A stretch of DNA of 64,000 nt. Source: Clostridia bacterium (GTDB taxonomy: Bacteria; Bacillota; Clostridia; Oscillospirales; CAG-272). This document shows, one piece after another, positions 61,360-64,000 of the stretch (the stretch's first letter is position 1; the number at the start of each line of letters is the position of its first letter). Location: positions 1-64,000 of the forward strand of contig JAFVTH010000018.1 of assembly GCA_017503285.1 (NCBI GenBank), read 5' to 3'. Position numbers and translations under genes: made by a program. The notes beneath the pieces were generated by a model. That model ran no database searches. It was not told where the DNA came from and was given only the letters and a program-made list of their open reading frames with translations.

Positions 61360-61386
61360 AAAATCGGCTTTTTGCCGATTTTTTCT
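61358..61386 (+). terminator. Terminator of the pyridoxamine kinase gene
   Basis: An 11-bp stem AAAAAATCGGC/GCCGATTTTTT with a 5-base loop, overlapping the stop. Confidence 0.9.
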
Positions 61387-61395
61387 TTTTCCTTA

Positions 61396-61424
61396 TTGTT
61401 TTTTTACTCTCTATGTGCTAATAT
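61396..61424 (+). promoter_or_regulatory. Promoter of the MFS transporter gene
   Basis: TTGTTT, 17-bp spacer, TAATAT with a TGC extended -10. Transcription would begin about 10 bases before the start codon. Confidence 0.65.
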
Positions 61425-61440
61425 ACCCTTGGGTGATGAA

Positions 61441-62739
61441 ATGGACGAAAAATTACTTAAAAGGAGCAGGCTCTACTACATAATTGAGGCTGCCCTTGAA
61501 TATTTTATTTCTATACTTGTAGCCGGCACCTTTTTGGCTACACTTACAAACGACTTAGGCTTTGATACAGCCACAACGGGAGTTATTTCCTCTATTATTT
61601 CCCTGGGCTGTGTTTTTCAGCTTATTGCTATGTTTGTGTTCAGAGGCAGGGTTAAGACCCCTGTTATTATACTAAGCATATTTAACCAGCTGCTTTTTAC
61701 CGTGCTTTATGTTATTCCTCTTTTGGGTGGCGATGAGGCGCTGAAGCGGACGCTGTTTGTGATTGCAATTTTTGTGGCATATCTTGTTTACAATATTGCT
61801 CACCCTGCAAAGATTGACTGGCTTATGTCCTTGGTGGACGATACAAAGCGTGGGCGCTTTACTGCAACAAAGGAAATTGTTTCCTTAATAAGTGGTACGG
61901 CATTTACATTTGCTATGGGCTTTGTTATTGACTATTTTGAAGCAAAAAATGACTTAAAGAGCGCATTTATTGTAATTGCAATTGGCATGGGTGTGCTTAC
62001 ACTTATGCACACGCTAACAATGGTGCTTACCGTTGAAAAGCCGAAGGATACAGAGCAAAAGCAAGGCTTTAAGGACACTATGAGGGTGCTTTCAGACAAA
62101 AATGTTATAAAGGTAACCCTTGCCTTTACCCTTTGGTATATTGCCAATAGCTTTACAACCCCCTTCTATGGTGCTTATCAAAGAGATGTGGACGGACTTA
62201 ACTTCCCTATGTGGTTTATCTCTATTCTGGCAGCAGTTTATGCCGTGGCAAGAAGTGCATTTTCCTATGTTTGGGGCGCTTATGCAGATAAATACTCCTT
62301 TACAAATATGATTAGAATCTGCTTTGGTGTTGCAGGGGTTGGCTTTTTATTTAATGTCTTCTGCGTACCATCAAACGGTTGGGTTATTTATACCATTTAT
62401 TACATATTTAACGCAATTGCAATGGCCGGTATAAACAGCGCACTTATCAACCTTTGCTTTGACTATGTTAGCGAAGAAAAAAGGCGTAGCGCATTGGCAG
62501 TTTCCCAAGCGATTGCCGGTCTTGTGGGATTTATTACCACTATGGCGGTTAGCCCTCTTGTTAGCTATATTGAATCAAGCGGAAATGTGCTTTTTGGCAT
62601 ACATATGTATCCAACACAGTTAACCTCGTTGGTTAGCGCCTTGCTTACTGTTGTTTGCATTATTTATGTTAGCATTTTTATGGTAAGGAAACGTGTAAAT
62701 AATACAGAAATGCAGACACAGGGTGAAGAAAATCAATAA
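61441..62739 (+). CDS. MFS transporter
   Basis: A 432-residue membrane protein with about 12 spans in two halves joined by a charged loop near residue 200 (EKPKDTEQKQGFKDTM). The layout is that of the major facilitator superfamily. The substrate is unknown. The ATG at 61441 gives a family-like N-terminus (MDEKLLKRSRLYY); upstream codons lie in the promoter and terminator. The leader is very short and the RBS weak. Confidence 0.85.
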   Translation: MDEKLLKRSRLYYIIEAALEYFISILVAGTFLATLTNDLGFDTATTGVISSIISLGCVFQLIAMFVFRGRVKTPVIILSIFNQLLFTVLYVIPLLGGDEALKRTLFVIAIFVAYLVYNIAHPAKIDWLMSLVDDTKRGRFTATKEIVSLISGTAFTFAMGFVIDYFEAKNDLKSAFIVIAIGMGVLTLMHTLTMVLTVEKPKDTEQKQGFKDTMRVLSDKNVIKVTLAFTLWYIANSFTTPFYGAYQRDVDGLNFPMWFISILAAVYAVARSAFSYVWGAYADKYSFTNMIRICFGVAGVGFLFNVFCVPSNGWVIYTIYYIFNAIAMAGINSALINLCFDYVSEEKRRSALAVSQAIAGLVGFITTMAVSPLVSYIESSGNVLFGIHMYPTQLTSLVSALLTVVCIIYVSIFMVRKRVNNTEMQTQGEENQ

Positions 62740-62765
62740 AAAAAGACGGGCATGCCCGTCTTTTT
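62740..62765. terminator. Bidirectional terminator after the MFS gene
   Basis: A perfect 26-bp palindrome AAAAAGACGGGCA/TGCCCGTCTTTTT, serving the MFS gene and the convergent membrane-protein gene. Confidence 0.88.
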
Positions 62766-62777
62766 ATTTGTGTTAGC

Positions 62778-63488
62778 TTACTTTCCTGTCTCTTCCTTCT
62801 TCTCTCCCTTTGGTCTTGGTGCAAAGCCGAAGATTGAGTAGAAGAATGAGAACACACAGCTAATGCCGAGATAAATCGGATAGTAGTTAAAGCTATATGT
62901 GTAGTAGCGTGAGTTTTGTCCATATCTTTGAATTGTGTCAACCCATTGACCATAGTCAATACCCATATGAATAAGTGGAATTAATATGAGAATAAGCGCT
63001 GAAATGCTTACAAATACTATTGGAAGAACGTTGTATTTTCCGTTTACCTCCTTAGTCATCTCATAGGACTTTTCCGGGAACACGTGGAATTTGTAGCCAC
63101 CGAGTGTCCAAATATATGTAAACACCGATGTAATTGTGTAAAGAACTGTAAGCGTTGGGATTGCCATTGCCTCCAAGAAATAGAGGAAGAAGATTGCCGG
63201 CCAGGAAATGATGTAAATTACTGTTTGCGGTGCGTGTCTTACATCCTTACCCTCAGCATTTACAAGACCATGAAGCGCTCTTATAGGAGCTGTTATTACT
63301 CTATGGAAAAATGCAACGCACATGTAAATGCCGGCAAAAACCAAGGTACAAGCAATAAATGGAACCATAATTATTGCAGTAATAACAGCCAAAAACAGGT
63401 TCATTACCTTGTACTTTTTGAAGCTAAATGCTTCACGCATGAGATTTTTCATGCATTCGATGTAATCGATTTTAAGTAGATTATTCAT
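62778..63488 (-). CDS. Membrane protein of unknown function, XRE-controlled
   Basis: A 236-residue protein with about five hydrophobic segments (near 28-60, 80-115, 145-170 and 195-220) and a basic C-terminal tail (PRPKGEKKEETGK). I do not recognise the family. The ATG at 63488 has AAAGGAGAG upstream; the longer frame starts inside the promoter region. Its promoter is overlaid by two operator copies beside a divergent XRE gene, so it is probably the target of that repressor. Confidence 0.75.
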   Translation of the reverse strand: MNNLLKIDYIECMKNLMREAFSFKKYKVMNLFLAVITAIIMVPFIACTLVFAGIYMCVAFFHRVITAPIRALHGLVNAEGKDVRHAPQTVIYIISWPAIFFLYFLEAMAIPTLTVLYTITSVFTYIWTLGGYKFHVFPEKSYEMTKEVNGKYNVLPIVFVSISALILILIPLIHMGIDYGQWVDTIQRYGQNSRYYTYSFNYYPIYLGISCVFSFFYSIFGFAPRPKGEKKEETGK

Positions 63489-63531
63489 TTTTCTCTCCTT
63501 TCGTGTCGACTTTTGTAGCCGAACTAGGTAA

Positions 63532-63560
63532 ATAATATCACAATTTGAGATATTTGTCAA
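63532..63560 (-). promoter_or_regulatory. Promoter of the XRE-controlled membrane protein
   Basis: Minus strand: TTGACA, 17-bp spacer, TATTAT with a TGA extended -10. The first operator copy covers the spacer. Confidence 0.75.
63535..63552. promoter_or_regulatory. XRE operator copy 1
   Basis: ATATCACAATTTGAGATA; its TATCACAATTTGAGATA core is a near-palindrome (14 of 17 positions symmetric). It overlaps the promoter spacer of the membrane-protein gene. Confidence 0.65.
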
Positions 63561-63577
63561 TATCACAATTTGAGATA
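63560..63577. promoter_or_regulatory. XRE operator copy 2
   Basis: An exact second copy of ATATCACAATTTGAGATA, 25 bp from the first. It lies just before TATAAT (63581-63586) of the likely XRE promoter. Confidence 0.65.
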
Positions 63578-63608
63578 GTTTATAATTATCTTGAAGGGAG
63601 TGGTTGTA

Positions 63609-63815
63609 ATGCGCATTAAAGACCTGCGCGAGGATGCAGATTTAACACAAAAGCAAATTGCTGATTTTTTGCATATTAAGCAAAACACCTATTCCCAATA
63701 CGAAAACGGGCACCGGCAAATCCCTATTGAGGTGCTTATAAAGCTTGCTCGCTTTTATAACACAAGCATAGACTATTTAGTGGGAGAAACACACAACAAA
63801 AAAAGATACTACTAA
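63609..63815 (+). CDS. XRE-family DNA-binding repressor
   Basis: A 68-residue protein that is one helix-turn-helix domain (LTQKQIADFLHIKQNTYSQY, about 13-32) with the usual C-terminal YNTSIDYLVGET. There is no sensor domain. The ATG at 63609 has GAAGGGAG upstream. It most likely represses the divergent membrane-protein gene and itself through the two operator copies. Confidence 0.92.
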   Translation: MRIKDLREDADLTQKQIADFLHIKQNTYSQYENGHRQIPIEVLIKLARFYNTSIDYLVGETHNKKRYY

Positions 63816-63840
63816 GCACAGATATCTGTGCTTTTTCTTT
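63814..63840 (+). terminator. Terminator of the XRE gene
   Basis: Palindrome AAGCACAGAT/ATCTGTGCTT followed by TTTCTTTT; it overlaps the stop. Confidence 0.85.
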
Positions 63841-63942
63841 TACTAATCGCAAAATCTCTTCTCTGCGATTATGGCATTTTCCCTACCCTGTGTCAATAAT
63901 TCGGCACATTTTGAGCCTGTAAAAAGTTTTTTAATTTTAGTA

Positions 63943-63971
63943 TTGACAACAAAGACAAAATATGCTAAAAT
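63943..63971 (+). promoter_or_regulatory. Promoter of the tRNA gene at the window end
   Basis: TTGACA, 17-bp spacer, TAAAAT with a TGC extended -10. The start of transcription would fall a few bases before the tRNA. Confidence 0.8.
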
Positions 63972-63984
63972 ACTAAAGCAATAT

Positions 63985-64000
63985 TGGGATGTAGCCAAGC
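63985..64000 (+). tRNA. Partial tRNA, probably tRNA-Gln
   Basis: TGGGATG-TA-GCCAAGC fits the 5' acceptor strand, U8-A9 and the start of the D arm of a bacterial tRNA-Gln. The rest is beyond the window, so the anticodon cannot be read. Confidence 0.65.

Overview
The window is bacterial, low-GC and Gram-positive in layout. It looks like a spore-forming, anaerobic, gut-type member of the Clostridia. The support is: (i) a yicC-remA-gmk-rpoZ-priA-def-fmt-rsmB-rlmN-stp-prkC-rsgA cluster in the Bacillus/Clostridium order; (ii) the complete S10-spc-alpha ribosomal superoperon with zinc-type S14, S4 and L36; (iii) sporulation genes spoIIR and a 22-codon spoVM; (iv) a PPi-dependent phosphofructokinase of the Clostridium thermocellum type; (v) strong AGGAGG-like ribosome binding sites and sigma-A promoters with 17-bp spacers. 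No phage, IS element, CRISPR array or rRNA gene was seen. The species cannot be named from the sequence.

Layout. 1-595: tandem non-coding repeats of about 233 bp and a shorter relative with inverted ends. 596-3330 (-): pfp and a DUF1846 gene. 3672-4196 (+): hpf. 4269-5210 (-): an E2-like acyltransferase without the catalytic His. 5354-9573 (+): nucleoside salvage operon deoC-deoD-deoB-cdd-pdp. 9622-9690 (+): spoVM. 9724-20892 (-): the translation, replication and signalling cluster. 21030-23046 (-): a coupled three-gene operon of unknown function (DUF5685, J-domain/Cys-string protein, 6-TM protein). 23148-23750 (-): spoIIR with a candidate sigma-F promoter. 23875-25495 (+): pncC-like cinA and pfkA. 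25571-27589 (-): GH78-like rhamnosidase. 27820-43628 (-): 31 ribosomal and associated genes from rpsJ to rplQ, with an apparent 1-base frameshift at the start of rplQ. 44245-54015: araD, a membrane protein, a 2-hydroxyacid dehydrogenase, and a five-gene operon (old-yellow-enzyme reductase, SDR, SdhA-like flavoprotein, TIM-barrel isomerase, heparinase II/III-like protein). 54044-57315: lipid kinase and esterase, pduL, YihY. 57350-60346 (-): dapA-dapB-lysA. 60526-62739 (+): pyridoxamine kinase and an MFS transporter. 62778-63815: a membrane protein and a divergent XRE repressor with two operator copies. The last 16 bases begin a tRNA, probably tRNA-Gln.

How it works together. Most of the window is core machinery: protein synthesis, replication restart, tRNA formylation and deformylation, lysine/DAP synthesis, and glycolysis with both PPi- and ATP-dependent PFK. 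The accessory content suggests use of plant or host glycans (GH78, L-ribulose-5-P epimerase, heparinase-like protein) and nucleosides. The two best candidates for undescribed systems are the DUF5685/J-domain/6-TM operon (21030-23046) and the five-gene redox-isomerase-lyase operon (47369-54015). Several intergenic regions also carry clear candidate operators (47267-47287, 60443-60461, 63535-63577).
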